Part shown: positions 17,186 through 24,926 of the stretch, one piece after another
How positions within the stretch are numbered: the first letter of the stretch is position 1
Layout of the letters: every line of letters starts with the position of its first letter
NCBI GenBank assembly: GCA_021323775.1
Contig: JAJPKK010000227.1
Coordinates: 1 to 33,079 of the forward strand
Origin: Hyphomicrobiales bacterium
GTDB lineage: Bacteria; Pseudomonadota; Alphaproteobacteria; Rhizobiales; Xanthobacteraceae
DNA: 33,079 bases
Reading direction: 5' to 3'
Position numbers and translations under genes: made by a program
Notes under the pieces: generated by a model
Told to the model about the DNA's origin: nothing
Database searches by the model: none
The model's input: only the letters and a program-made list of their open reading frames with translations

Positions 17186-17563
17186 TCAGTCCTTGAAGAT
17201 TGCCATGTCTTTGGTCGGCAGCGGCCCCGGCAACGTCTGAAGAAATGCGTAGACATCCGCGATCTGCTGATCCGACATGACCGCCTCACTATACGCCGGC
17301 ATCTCGTTGATGGGCTGGCGCAGCTGAGCTTTGAAGCCGTCGAAGGGCATTGCGGTCTTGGCGAGGATCGGAGCCGGACCGTTCATGGCGCCGCCCTGCC
17401 CGGAGCGCCCGTGGCACACGAAACACGTTGCGAGATAGAGCCGCTTGCCGTTGGCGGCGTCGCCCGGAGGGACGTCCTGGGCTCGGGCCACGCCCGCCAA
17501 TCCGCCCGAACACAGGCTTGCTGCCATCGCGGTCGCGCCGAACAAGTTGAAGACCTTGCGCAT
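17186..17563 (-). CDS. Small periplasmic c-type cytochrome
   Basis: The 125-residue protein has a signal peptide (MRKVFNLFGATAMAASL, likely cut after ARA near residue 28). It has one haem attachment site, CFVCH, at 47-51, and a probable axial Met88 in NEMPAYS. The C-terminal helix IADVYAFLQTLPG is typical of class I cytochromes. It should carry single electrons in the periplasm. The ATG at 17563 follows GAGGTG; an in-frame extension upstream to 17689 runs into a repeat and lacks a signal peptide at its start. It lies 156 bp downstream of the Tat-exported thiamine-diphosphate enzyme on the same strand and is a candidate electron acceptor for it (inference). Confidence 0.9.
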   Translation of the reverse strand: MRKVFNLFGATAMAASLCSGGLAGVARAQDVPPGDAANGKRLYLATCFVCHGRSGQGGAMNGPAPILAKTAMPFDGFKAQLRQPINEMPAYSEAVMSDQQIADVYAFLQTLPGPLPTKDMAIFKD

Positions 17564-17606
17564 CAAAAACACCTCATTGGAGGATGAGACTCGACGGGCT
17601 TGCTGT

Positions 17607-17705
17607 TCCCTCCCCTGCTCGCGGGGGAGGGCCAGGATGGCGCATTGCACGGCACGGACTCGCAGCCCCTCCCCAACCCTCCCCCGCAAGCGCGGGGGTC
17701 GCCAA
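17607..17705. repeat. GC-rich hairpin repeat between the cytochrome c and thiamine-diphosphate enzyme genes
   Basis: CCCTCCCC at 17608-17615 pairs with GGGGAGGG ending at 17631 around a 7-base loop. A second related unit follows near 17680-17700 (CCCTCCCCCGCAAGCGCGGG). This type of CCCTCCCC/GGGGAGGG repeat is common between genes in high-GC alphaproteobacteria (from memory). It might weaken transcription into the cytochrome gene. Confidence 0.6.
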
Positions 17706-17719
17706 CCGCGCTTCGATCG

Positions 17720-19663
17720 TCACCGCGGATCGGTCACAACGTCGATCAGCGCCGGTTCGCCGCGCTTGACGACGGCGATCGCCCGCTTGAGCGCCGGCGC
17801 AAGCTCCTTTGGGTCGGTGATCGGCCCCTCGCCATATACCCCGAATCCGCGCGCTACGGTCGCGAAGTCGACGTTCGGATCCGTGATTGTCGTGCCGATG
17901 TGAGCGTTATTGATGCCGCGGGCGTGCCGGTTCGCCATCGCTTGCAGGTACATGTATTCCTGGTGGTAGGCACGGTTGTTCTGCACGATGTAGAGCAGCG
18001 GAATGCGATGGTGCGCGGCTGTCCACAGCGTGCTCGGCACGTAGAGGAGGTCGCCGTCGCCGTTGAATGTCACCGTCAGGCGGCCGTGGCGCTTGTTCGC
18101 AAGCGCGGCGCCGAGCGAGGCCGGCGCGTTGTAGCCGACGCCGGCGCCGCCCGACCCGCCGTTCCAGCGATGGATCTTGTCGATGTTCCATAGCCGCATC
18201 GGCCAGGTGTTGCCGATAGTGTTGCCGACCAGCGACCAGTCCTCGTCCTTGATCTGCGCATAGACCTCGGCGCACATGCGGCCGGTCGTGATCGGGGTCG
18301 AATCCCAGCCGATTGTCGCATCGGACTTCGCCTGCTCGAGCATGGCGAAACGGGCTGCCGCATAGCGCTTGCCGCGCGCTTCGTAGGCAGCTTTGCGGCC
18401 GCCGTCGATGAGCTTCTTGACCGCCTCGATCAGCGCCGGAAGCGTGGCTTCGCCATCGCCCGCCACCGACATGTCGATATCGGAGAAGCGGCCGAAATCC
18501 TGGTAGTTGGCCTTGAGATACATATCGCGCAGGCCGAGGGAAATGATCTTGGTGCCGGCCTTGTAGAGCGGCTGCGAGGTGCGCACGATGCGGTCGTGGA
18601 AGGCATTGAGCGCCGCCCAGTGATCGTTCATCTCGATCGCCAGAATGACGTCGGCCTGGCCGACCACCGCGTTGCGCCGGAACGTCTGGTTAAGCGGATG
18701 GCGCGACGGGAAATTGGTGCGCCCGAACCGGTCCATCACGGCGCATTGCAGGAGCTCAGCAAGCTCGACGAGGCGGTCCATCCCGGCCTGCGTGCGCGCC
18801 ATGCGGTCGACCACGATCAGCGGCGCCTCCGCGTTCACCAAGAGCCTCGCGACCTCCGCGATGGCGCCCGAATCGGCTTGTGGCGGCACCACTTTGGACA
18901 GCTTCGGGATATGCAGCGTTTCCGCATCTTTGATCGGATTTTCCTGCAATTCGGCGTCGAGCGAGAGCAGCACCGGACCCATCGGCGGGGTGGTGGCGAT
19001 CTTGTAGGCGCGCACCGCAGACTCGGCAAAATGCTGCAGCGAGGCGGGCTGGTCGTCCCATTTGGTGTAGTCGCGCACGCCGGCCGCGATGTCGACTGCC
19101 GAATGCACCCACTCGGCGGTGCTGTTTCCGCGCTTGTTGGCTTCCAGAATGTTGCCGCCGATGCAATAGACGGGCACCCGGTCACACCACGCGTTGTACA
19201 TCGCCATGGTGGCGTGCTGGAGGCCGACCACGCCGTGGCAGATCATGGCGAGCGGCTTGCCTTCCATCTTCGCATAGCCGTGGCCCATCGCCACCGCGAT
19301 TTCCTCGTGGTTGCAGGTGAGGATCTCAGGCTTGACGTTCTTGCCATAGTTTATGACGGCTTCGTGGAGGCCACGGAAGCTCGAGGCGCAATTCATGGCG
19401 AGATAATCGATGTCGAGCGTCTTGAGCACGTCGACCATGAAATCGCCGCCGCTCGTGGTCTGGGTCTGCGGATCTTTTTCGGGCGGCGAGGACTCAAGCG
19501 CGATCTGGATCGGTCCGGGCGCGGCTGCCTTGAGATTCGCACGCGGCGCGACGCTCTGCGCCGACGCTGCCGCTGGCCGCGTCACGGCCGCAGCACCGGC
19601 GAGCGTCGCGCTCTTGAGAAACTTGCGGCGGTTCGGATCGTGCGGCGGGCGGCGTCTCGACAT
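17720..19663 (-). CDS. Tat-exported thiamine-diphosphate-dependent enzyme (acetolactate synthase-like)
   Basis: The 647-residue protein opens with a twin-arginine signal: NRRKFLK at 11-17, then a hydrophobic Ala-rich stretch to about residue 37. The mature part has the three-domain plan of acetolactate synthase/pyruvate oxidase enzymes. Catalytic Glu120 is in TCNHEEIAVAMGHGYAKMEG, and the thiamine-diphosphate motif starts GDGDLLYVP near 534 and ends IVQNN. Tat export fits a protein that must fold around its cofactor in the cytoplasm. A periplasmic enzyme of this type is uncommon; it may be an oxidative decarboxylase passing electrons to the nearby cytochrome c (inference). The substrate is unknown. 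The ATG at 19663 follows GAGGAGAGTC. Confidence 0.85.
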   Translation of the reverse strand: MSRRRPPHDPNRRKFLKSATLAGAAAVTRPAAASAQSVAPRANLKAAAPGPIQIALESSPPEKDPQTQTTSGGDFMVDVLKTLDIDYLAMNCASSFRGLHEAVINYGKNVKPEILTCNHEEIAVAMGHGYAKMEGKPLAMICHGVVGLQHATMAMYNAWCDRVPVYCIGGNILEANKRGNSTAEWVHSAVDIAAGVRDYTKWDDQPASLQHFAESAVRAYKIATTPPMGPVLLSLDAELQENPIKDAETLHIPKLSKVVPPQADSGAIAEVARLLVNAEAPLIVVDRMARTQAGMDRLVELAELLQCAVMDRFGRTNFPSRHPLNQTFRRNAVVGQADVILAIEMNDHWAALNAFHDRIVRTSQPLYKAGTKIISLGLRDMYLKANYQDFGRFSDIDMSVAGDGEATLPALIEAVKKLIDGGRKAAYEARGKRYAAARFAMLEQAKSDATIGWDSTPITTGRMCAEVYAQIKDEDWSLVGNTIGNTWPMRLWNIDKIHRWNGGSGGAGVGYNAPASLGAALANKRHGRLTVTFNGDGDLLYVPSTLWTAAHHRIPLLYIVQNNRAYHQEYMYLQAMANRHARGINNAHIGTTITDPNVDFATVARGFGVYGEGPITDPKELAPALKRAIAVVKRGEPALIDVVTDPR

Positions 19664-19830
19664 GACTCTCCTCTGGGCTGGTTGATCTCAGACCGGGAGA
19701 TCTCCCGGCGCCATCGGCGATACTCGACTTAAGCATCCCATCCGGTCAAGACCCAACGGCCGAGATTGCGAGCGAGCAGCTATTGCGGCTCAAGCATATT
19801 CCGCCGAAATGGAAACGTCGCAGGGCGCGC

Positions 19831-19950
19831 GCGCTCCTCGACAAGATCGAGCGAAGCGTCCCACTCAAAAGCAGGGGATTGGTGGGCACGGCGCGCATCC
19901 TTCGACAAGCTCAGGAGCGGGTCTGGCCGGGCGCAAGCTTTGCCCACCCG
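19831..19950. repeat. Intergenic repeat, family B copy 2
   Basis: It contains GCGCTCCTCGACAAGATCGA followed by GCGAAGCG, then TGGTGGGCACGGCGC, then TTCGACAAGCTCAGGAGCG. The first two phrases match the order in 9218-9300, but the last segment is in the opposite orientation to that copy. Confidence 0.6.
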
Positions 19951-20095
19951 ACGAGCGGTTCCATTCCAACGAAAATTCGCATGAGTTCGGTAGCGGCAGC
20001 CGGCTCACATCTCTGATCGCGAGTAATTGCGCCGTCTGTCAGACTCACCGTAAATACCGCCCTTTTCTCGCCCACCTTTTCAAGCTGAGTACGCC

Positions 20096-20125
20096 TTGAA
20101 TCTCACCGTTAATTGATAGTAACAT
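20096..20125 (+). promoter_or_regulatory. Candidate promoter of the polysaccharide cluster
   Basis: TTGAAT at 20096-20101 and TAACAT at 20120-20125 are separated by 18 bases, about 50 bases upstream of the GT2 start, in a locally AT-rich stretch. Weak match, by eye only. Confidence 0.25.
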
Positions 20126-20174
20126 TGTAATTGGTGGTTGCAATCGTGGCTGGTGCAACTTTGGGGGCGGGGCT

Positions 20175-21176
20175 GTGTCAGAGAACTCTCCATCGGCTCA
20201 CACGAGAGGTGGGTTTTTACCAGCCCGGAAGTCGCGGCGCTTGCCGTCGGGGATCAGCCCTGCGGTTACAATTCTGCTTTGCACGCTCGACGGCGAACGT
20301 TTCCTAAGCGAACAACTCGCTTCGCTCGAACGGCAGACCTTCAAGAATTGGAAACTGATAGCTTCCGATGATGGCTCCAGGGATCGCACCAGGTCCATTC
20401 TCGCTGCATTCCAGAAATCCTTCGAGCCCGGCAAGGTCGAGATCATCGACGGCCCGCGGCGCGGAGCCACCGCAAATTTCCTGTTTCAGGCTTGCGCCGA
20501 AAATCTCGTCAGCAAATACTACGCCTTTTGCGACCAGGATGACGTCTGGGACCCAGACAAATTGGAGCGCGCGATCGACACGCTGGAACGGATAGACCCG
20601 GACGTTCCGGCGCTCTATGGATCGCGCACAAGATTGATCGATGAAGCCGGAAACGAGATCGGCTTTTCCCCCCTGTTCCACAAAAGGCCGGAGTTCCGAA
20701 GCGCGCTGGTGCAAAGCATCGCCGGCGGGAACACCATGGTATTCAATCAAAAAGCGCGCGAGCTGATCGTGTGTTGCGGCGCCGATGTCGACGTGCCCTC
20801 ACACGACTGGTGGCTTTATCAGGTGATTGCTGCGTGCAGCGGCTACGTGCATTATGATCCCTACCCCGCGGTGCGCTACCGGCAGCATGCAGATAACGTG
20901 ATCGGCGCAAATATGAGCTGGACGGCTCGCATGCACCGCCTTCAGATGTTGCAGAAAGGGCGTTTCCGTCACTGGGAAGACCTTAACGTCGCGGCGCTTG
21001 CCCGCCTTCGGCCGCGCATGAGCGCTGAAAACCGGCGGATCTTCGATTTGTTTCGCAAGGCGCGCCACGAGCCGCTGCTGCGGCGCGCGACAATATTCGC
21101 ACAAAGCGGTGTTTACCGGCAAACCGCGCTCGGCAATCTGGGGCTAGTCGCGGCCGTGGTGCTGAACAAGATTTGA
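20175..21176 (+). CDS. Family 2 glycosyltransferase (rhamnosyltransferase-like)
   Basis: The 333-residue protein has a GT-A fold: VTILLCTLDGERFL at 31-44, nucleotide-sugar motif SDDGSRDRT at 64-72, and the metal-binding DQDD at 120-123 in FCDQDDVWDPDKL. PSHDWWLYQVIA near 211 resembles the acceptor region of rhamnosyltransferases of O-antigen pathways. It would add a sugar to a lipid-linked glycan on the inner face of the inner membrane. The start is the GTG at 20175 behind a G-rich ribosome binding site; about 30 residues precede the domain, so a later start is possible. It is the first gene of a cluster with an ABC glycan exporter, though a 346-bp gap with a repeat separates them. Confidence 0.85.
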   Translation: MSENSPSAHTRGGFLPARKSRRLPSGISPAVTILLCTLDGERFLSEQLASLERQTFKNWKLIASDDGSRDRTRSILAAFQKSFEPGKVEIIDGPRRGATANFLFQACAENLVSKYYAFCDQDDVWDPDKLERAIDTLERIDPDVPALYGSRTRLIDEAGNEIGFSPLFHKRPEFRSALVQSIAGGNTMVFNQKARELIVCCGADVDVPSHDWWLYQVIAACSGYVHYDPYPAVRYRQHADNVIGANMSWTARMHRLQMLQKGRFRHWEDLNVAALARLRPRMSAENRRIFDLFRKARHEPLLRRATIFAQSGVYRQTALGNLGLVAAVVLNKI

Positions 21177-21522
21177 AACTCTGAAGGTTCGTGGCGTTCG
21201 GGGTGATGGCCTGCGGATCGGGCACAGTCTGAGATATCCAGGTTAGTACCACTGCGTCAGAAGTCGTTCCGGGGCGTCGCGAAGCGGCGAGCCCGGAATC
21301 CATAACCACCGGCTGGGGGTATGGATTCCGGGCTCGCGTGCCGGGCGCGCGCCCCGGAATGACGCCCATAAAAGGCTTATGACGCAGCAGTGTTAGTACT
21401 TAGCGAGGCCGCGGAGAAAGGCCGCGCCTTCGCGTAGTGATCGGAATTCAAGATCGCCCGCAGCTTGCGGGCGATGAGGCTATAAGGCAACCGTCAGAGA
21501 CTGAACGCCAGCCCGTGTCAAA
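21177..21522. other. Intergenic gap inside the polysaccharide cluster
   Basis: Apart from repeat family A copy 2 (21267-21359), nothing is recognised here. The stretch after 21370 presumably holds the start signals for the exporter genes; no clear promoter was found. Confidence 0.35.
21267..21359. repeat. Large palindromic intergenic element, family A copy 2
   Basis: The 17-bp arm CGAGCCCGGAATCCATA at 21288-21304 is perfectly complemented at 21320-21336. Outer arms TTCCGGGGCG (21267-21276) and CGCCCCGGAA (21350-21359) also pair. Order and sequence match the element at 3127-3247. Confidence 0.85.
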
Positions 21523-22356
21523 ATGCGAGACACCATAAATCAACCCTATCCAGCGTCGCCGCGTGCCCTTTTTGCGAGTCTGTGGCGCAACCGCGAACTG
21601 ATCGCGCAGTTGACGCGACGCGAAGTGCTGAGCCGCTATCGCGGATCGGTTCTGGGGCTCGCCTGGTCGTTCTTCAATCCGCTGCTGATGCTCGTCGTCT
21701 ATACCTTCGTCTTCTCCGTCGTATTCAAGGCGCGGTGGGGGCTGGGCGACGAGAGCAAGGCGGATTTCGCCATCGTCCTCTTCGTTGGGATGATCATCCA
21801 TGGACTGTTCGCTGAGTGCGTGACCCGCGCGCCGGGGCTCATCCTCGGCAACGTCAACTACGTCAAGAAGGTGGTGTTTCCGCTCGAAATCCTGCCCTGG
21901 GTGGCGGCGGGCTCAGCGCTGTTTCACTCCGCCGTCAGCATTGCGGTGCTGCTGATGGTGCAGCTCGTCTTTCAGCATGCGCTGGCCGCAACCGTCGTTT
22001 TCCTGCCGATCGTGCTGGTCCCCCTGCTGTTTGCAACCATGGGCCTCGCCTGGTTTCTATCCTCGATCGGCGTCTACGTGCGCGATATCGGACAGACGAT
22101 CGGGATCTTCACGACGGTGTTGCTGTTTCTCTCTCCGGTATTTTATCCGGTTGACGCACTGCCGGAAAATTATCGTATTTTGCTCCTTGTGAACCCACTG
22201 ACGTTCGTCATCGAGGACGCGCGGCGCGTCCTCATCTGGGGTCAGGCGCCAAATTGGACCACGTTGATGATTTATGCGTCGGCAAGTTTCGGAATCGCGT
22301 GGTTTGGCTTCTGGTGGTTCCAAAGGACGCGCAGGGGATTCGCCGATGTGGTCTGA
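21523..22356 (+). CDS. wzm: ABC-2 type polysaccharide export permease (Wzm-like)
   Basis: The 277-residue membrane protein has the layout of Wzm/KpsM/TagG permeases. A soluble start contains LTRREVLSRYRGSVLGLAWS, followed by about six hydrophobic segments (near 35-60, 70-90, 115-145, 155-180, 190-215, 240-265). The phrase LFLSPVFYPVDALPENYR near 202-219 is typical of the family. With its ATPase partner it moves a finished lipid-linked glycan across the inner membrane. The ATPase gene overlaps its last 11 bases, so the two are translated together. Which glycan is exported (O-antigen, capsule or other) is not shown. Confidence 0.9.
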   Translation: MRDTINQPYPASPRALFASLWRNRELIAQLTRREVLSRYRGSVLGLAWSFFNPLLMLVVYTFVFSVVFKARWGLGDESKADFAIVLFVGMIIHGLFAECVTRAPGLILGNVNYVKKVVFPLEILPWVAAGSALFHSAVSIAVLLMVQLVFQHALAATVVFLPIVLVPLLFATMGLAWFLSSIGVYVRDIGQTIGIFTTVLLFLSPVFYPVDALPENYRILLLVNPLTFVIEDARRVLIWGQAPNWTTLMIYASASFGIAWFGFWWFQRTRRGFADVV

Positions 22357-23821
22357 CCGGGGAGTTATTGACGGGACGATCGAGGCGCCCGCTGTCATCC
22401 GCGGCCGCATTCAGCCGTCGGCTACCCCGCCGCAGCAATTGGCCGACGACCCGGTGATCCGGGTTCAGGGCCTGTCCAAGTGCTACCTGATCTATGACCG
22501 TCCGCAGGACCGGCTCAAGCAATCCATCGTGCCGAGGCTGCAGCGGCTGGTCGGGAGGCCGCCGCACGCCTATCATCGCGAGTTCTGGGCGCTGCGAGAC
22601 GTGTCCTTCGAGGTCCGCAGGGGCGAAACAGTCGGCATCATCGGTCGAAACGGCGCCGGAAAGTCGACGCTGTTGCAGATTCTGTGCGGCACCCTGCATC
22701 CGACCGCCGGGGCGGTGACGACGAGCGGACGCGTCGCCGCGCTGCTCGAACTCGGCTCGGGCTTCAATCCGGAGTTTTCCGGCCGCGAGAACGTCTACCT
22801 CTATGCCGGCGTGCTCGGCCTGAGCCGCAGGCAAGTGCAGGAGAGGCTTGACGACATCGCCGCCTTCGCGGACATCGGCGAGTTCATCGATCAGCCGATC
22901 AAGACGTATTCCACCGGCATGGTCCTGCGCCTTGCCTTCGCAGTCATCGCTCACGTCGATGCGGAGATCCTTGTTATCGACGAGGCGCTGGCGGTGGGCG
23001 ATGCATTCTTTGTACAGAAATGCATGCGGTTTCTCCGCCGGTTCATGGAGAGGGGGACGATCCTGTTCGTAAGTCATGATGCCGGCTCTGTCATCAATCT
23101 GTGCCAGCGCGCGATCTGGCTGCAGCACGGCGCGATCCGGGCTCACGGCCCGCCGAAGCAGATCGCGGAGGCTTATCTGGCCGACCTTTATGAGGCGCAG
23201 CAGGGGCCCAGCGCTGTGAGCAACGGCACCGCAAAGCCGCCTCCCAGCGAGCCCATGCCCGCGGCCGAGCCGCGCGATCAGCGGCTGGCCTATCTGAATG
23301 GCTCGCAATTCAGAAACGATATCGAACTTTTCCGTTTCGACCCGGCCAGTGCAAGCTTCGGCAAGGGGGGGGCGACGATCGTCGACGCCGAGCTTCGCGA
23401 CCCGGACGGCCAGCGCCTCGGCTGGTGCGTCGGCGGCGAAGACGTTGCGCTGAGCGTGCGTTGTGAAGCTCGTGTGGACATCTTCAATCCCATTATCGGA
23501 TTTTTTGTCAAGGATCGGCTTGGACAGACGCTGTTTGGCGATAATAGCTATCTCACCTACATGAGCCATCCAATGAGCGTGAAGGCAGGAGAGCAGTTTG
23601 AGGCGCTTTTCAAGTTCCGCATGCCGATACTGCCGATGGGCGACTACAGCATCTGCGTCGCAGTCGCAGAAGGCACGCAGATGGAGCATTTGCAGCACCA
23701 TTGGATCCATGACGCGATTTTGTTCAAGTCTCACTCCAGCAGCGTCTGCACCGGACTGGTCGGAATCCCCATGCAGCACATTGGGCTTCGAAAGCTGCAA
23801 CCAGACAAAGGCGCAACCTGA
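22346..23821 (+). CDS. wzt: ABC polysaccharide export ATPase with C-terminal glycan-binding domain (Wzt-like)
   Basis: The 491-residue protein has an ATPase domain (about 35-270): Walker A GRNGAGKST at 100-108, signature YSTGMVLRLAFAV near 188-200, Walker B ILVIDEAL at 208-215 and switch His244 in SHD. A linker rich in Pro/Ala follows, then a beta-rich domain (about 325-475) with FNPIIGFFVKDRLGQTLFG, characteristic of Wzt C-terminal domains. In studied O-antigen systems this domain recognises the modified end of the chain before export. The ATG at 22346 overlaps the permease gene by 11 bases; an in-frame extension to 22274 lies inside the permease and is rejected. About 35 extra N-terminal residues precede the ATPase core. 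Confidence 0.92.
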   Translation: MWSDRGVIDGTIEAPAVIRGRIQPSATPPQQLADDPVIRVQGLSKCYLIYDRPQDRLKQSIVPRLQRLVGRPPHAYHREFWALRDVSFEVRRGETVGIIGRNGAGKSTLLQILCGTLHPTAGAVTTSGRVAALLELGSGFNPEFSGRENVYLYAGVLGLSRRQVQERLDDIAAFADIGEFIDQPIKTYSTGMVLRLAFAVIAHVDAEILVIDEALAVGDAFFVQKCMRFLRRFMERGTILFVSHDAGSVINLCQRAIWLQHGAIRAHGPPKQIAEAYLADLYEAQQGPSAVSNGTAKPPPSEPMPAAEPRDQRLAYLNGSQFRNDIELFRFDPASASFGKGGATIVDAELRDPDGQRLGWCVGGEDVALSVRCEARVDIFNPIIGFFVKDRLGQTLFGDNSYLTYMSHPMSVKAGEQFEALFKFRMPILPMGDYSICVAVAEGTQMEHLQHHWIHDAILFKSHSSSVCTGLVGIPMQHIGLRKLQPDKGAT

Positions 23822-23889
23822 AGTGACGAGCACGCCTTGACATCACGTCGCATCTGGCAACGATTGCGCAAGGCTGCGGGACAAATCAG

Positions 23890-24915
23890 ATGGCATGTTC
23901 CGATCTTTCGATTGCGGCAATCATTCCGCTCTACAACGGGGCGCGGTGGATTGAGCAATCCATCAAAAGCGTGCTCGCGCAGACGCTTGCGCCCGATGAA
24001 TTCATTGTGGTCGATGACGGTTCGACGGATGACGGTCCACGAATCGTCGAAAGACTCGCTCAGAGCCATCCGATTACGCTCCTTCGCAAACCAAACGGAG
24101 GGCAATCGTCCGCGCGCAACTTCGGCGTCAGGCATTCCAGGAGCGCGCTGATCGCGCTGCTCGATCAGGACGACGCCTGGTATCCGCACCATCTGGCAAG
24201 TCTGATTAAGCCATTCCGCAAGGAGCGCGGCGTTCCGCTCGGCTGGGTCTACAGCAATCTCGACGAGGTCGACGAGAGCGGCGGCATGGTCAATAAATGC
24301 CTGCTCGATCTGCTCCCACGAGAGAACCCGAAGCGGTCATTGGCCGGCTGCCTGAGCGACGATCTGTTTATCCTGCCGTCGGCTTCGCTGATCAGCCGAG
24401 AAGCCTTTGAAGCCGTCGGCGGCTTTGATGAAAAGCTGTGCGGTTATGAAGACGACGATCTGTTTTTGCGCCTGTTCCGCGCCGGCTACGACAACGTTTT
24501 CATTGATGAACCGCTGTCGCAGTGGCGAATTTATCAGAGCTCGACATCCTACACCTACCGCATGGCGCGGTCGCGAATGATCTACGCCATGAAACTGTTC
24601 GAACAGTTCCCCGACAATCGGCTGGAACGGCGATACTGGACGCGTGATTGCATCGCGCCGCGTTTTGTGAGCCAGACGCTCGGCGACTGCGTCAAAGCGC
24701 TCGAACGGCGAGACGGGGAGATGTTCCGCACCGCCGTCGCGCACCTGCACATTCTTCTTCCGCGCCTTTCCCTGAAGGGCAGGCTGACCTTATCATTCGG
24801 GTTGATCTGCTTCGGCCGCTTCGCTTCTGCATTGGCCGCCTATAGGGCTCGCGCGGTGGTCCGTCCGATAGCAAGAAAACTGTTGTCAGGTTCGAAGGCA
24901 ACAGCCGCCGCATAG
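23890..24915 (+). CDS. Family 2 glycosyltransferase
   Basis: The 341-residue protein begins IAAIIPLYNGARWIEQSIKS, with the nucleotide-sugar motif VDDGSTDDG at 41-49 and the metal motif LDQDDAWYP at 91-99. GYEDDDLFLRLFRAGYD near 185-200 is the acceptor/catalytic-base region. Near its end a hydrophobic stretch (FGLICFGRFASALAAY) may touch the membrane. It would add one sugar type to the exported glycan; donor and acceptor are unknown. It starts 68 bp after wzt and is followed 11 bp later by the methyltransferase gene, so it belongs to the same transcript. Confidence 0.88.
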   Translation: MACSDLSIAAIIPLYNGARWIEQSIKSVLAQTLAPDEFIVVDDGSTDDGPRIVERLAQSHPITLLRKPNGGQSSARNFGVRHSRSALIALLDQDDAWYPHHLASLIKPFRKERGVPLGWVYSNLDEVDESGGMVNKCLLDLLPRENPKRSLAGCLSDDLFILPSASLISREAFEAVGGFDEKLCGYEDDDLFLRLFRAGYDNVFIDEPLSQWRIYQSSTSYTYRMARSRMIYAMKLFEQFPDNRLERRYWTRDCIAPRFVSQTLGDCVKALERRDGEMFRTAVAHLHILLPRLSLKGRLTLSFGLICFGRFASALAAYRARAVVRPIARKLLSGSKATAAA

Positions 24916-24926
24916 CGCACCAAGCA

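Larger units (their letters stand above)
19664..20174. other. Intergenic region before the polysaccharide cluster
   Basis: This half-kilobase gap lies between the divergent thiamine-diphosphate enzyme and GT2 genes. It holds repeat family B copy 2 (19831-19950) and a candidate promoter (20096-20125). The last 80 bases are AT-richer than the flanks. No gene or RNA is recognised. Confidence 0.4.

Noticed and set aside
22232-23833. A 533-codon open frame on the minus strand
   Set aside because: It is antisense to the wzt-like gene, which has all ABC ATPase motifs. The antisense product has no recognisable domain.
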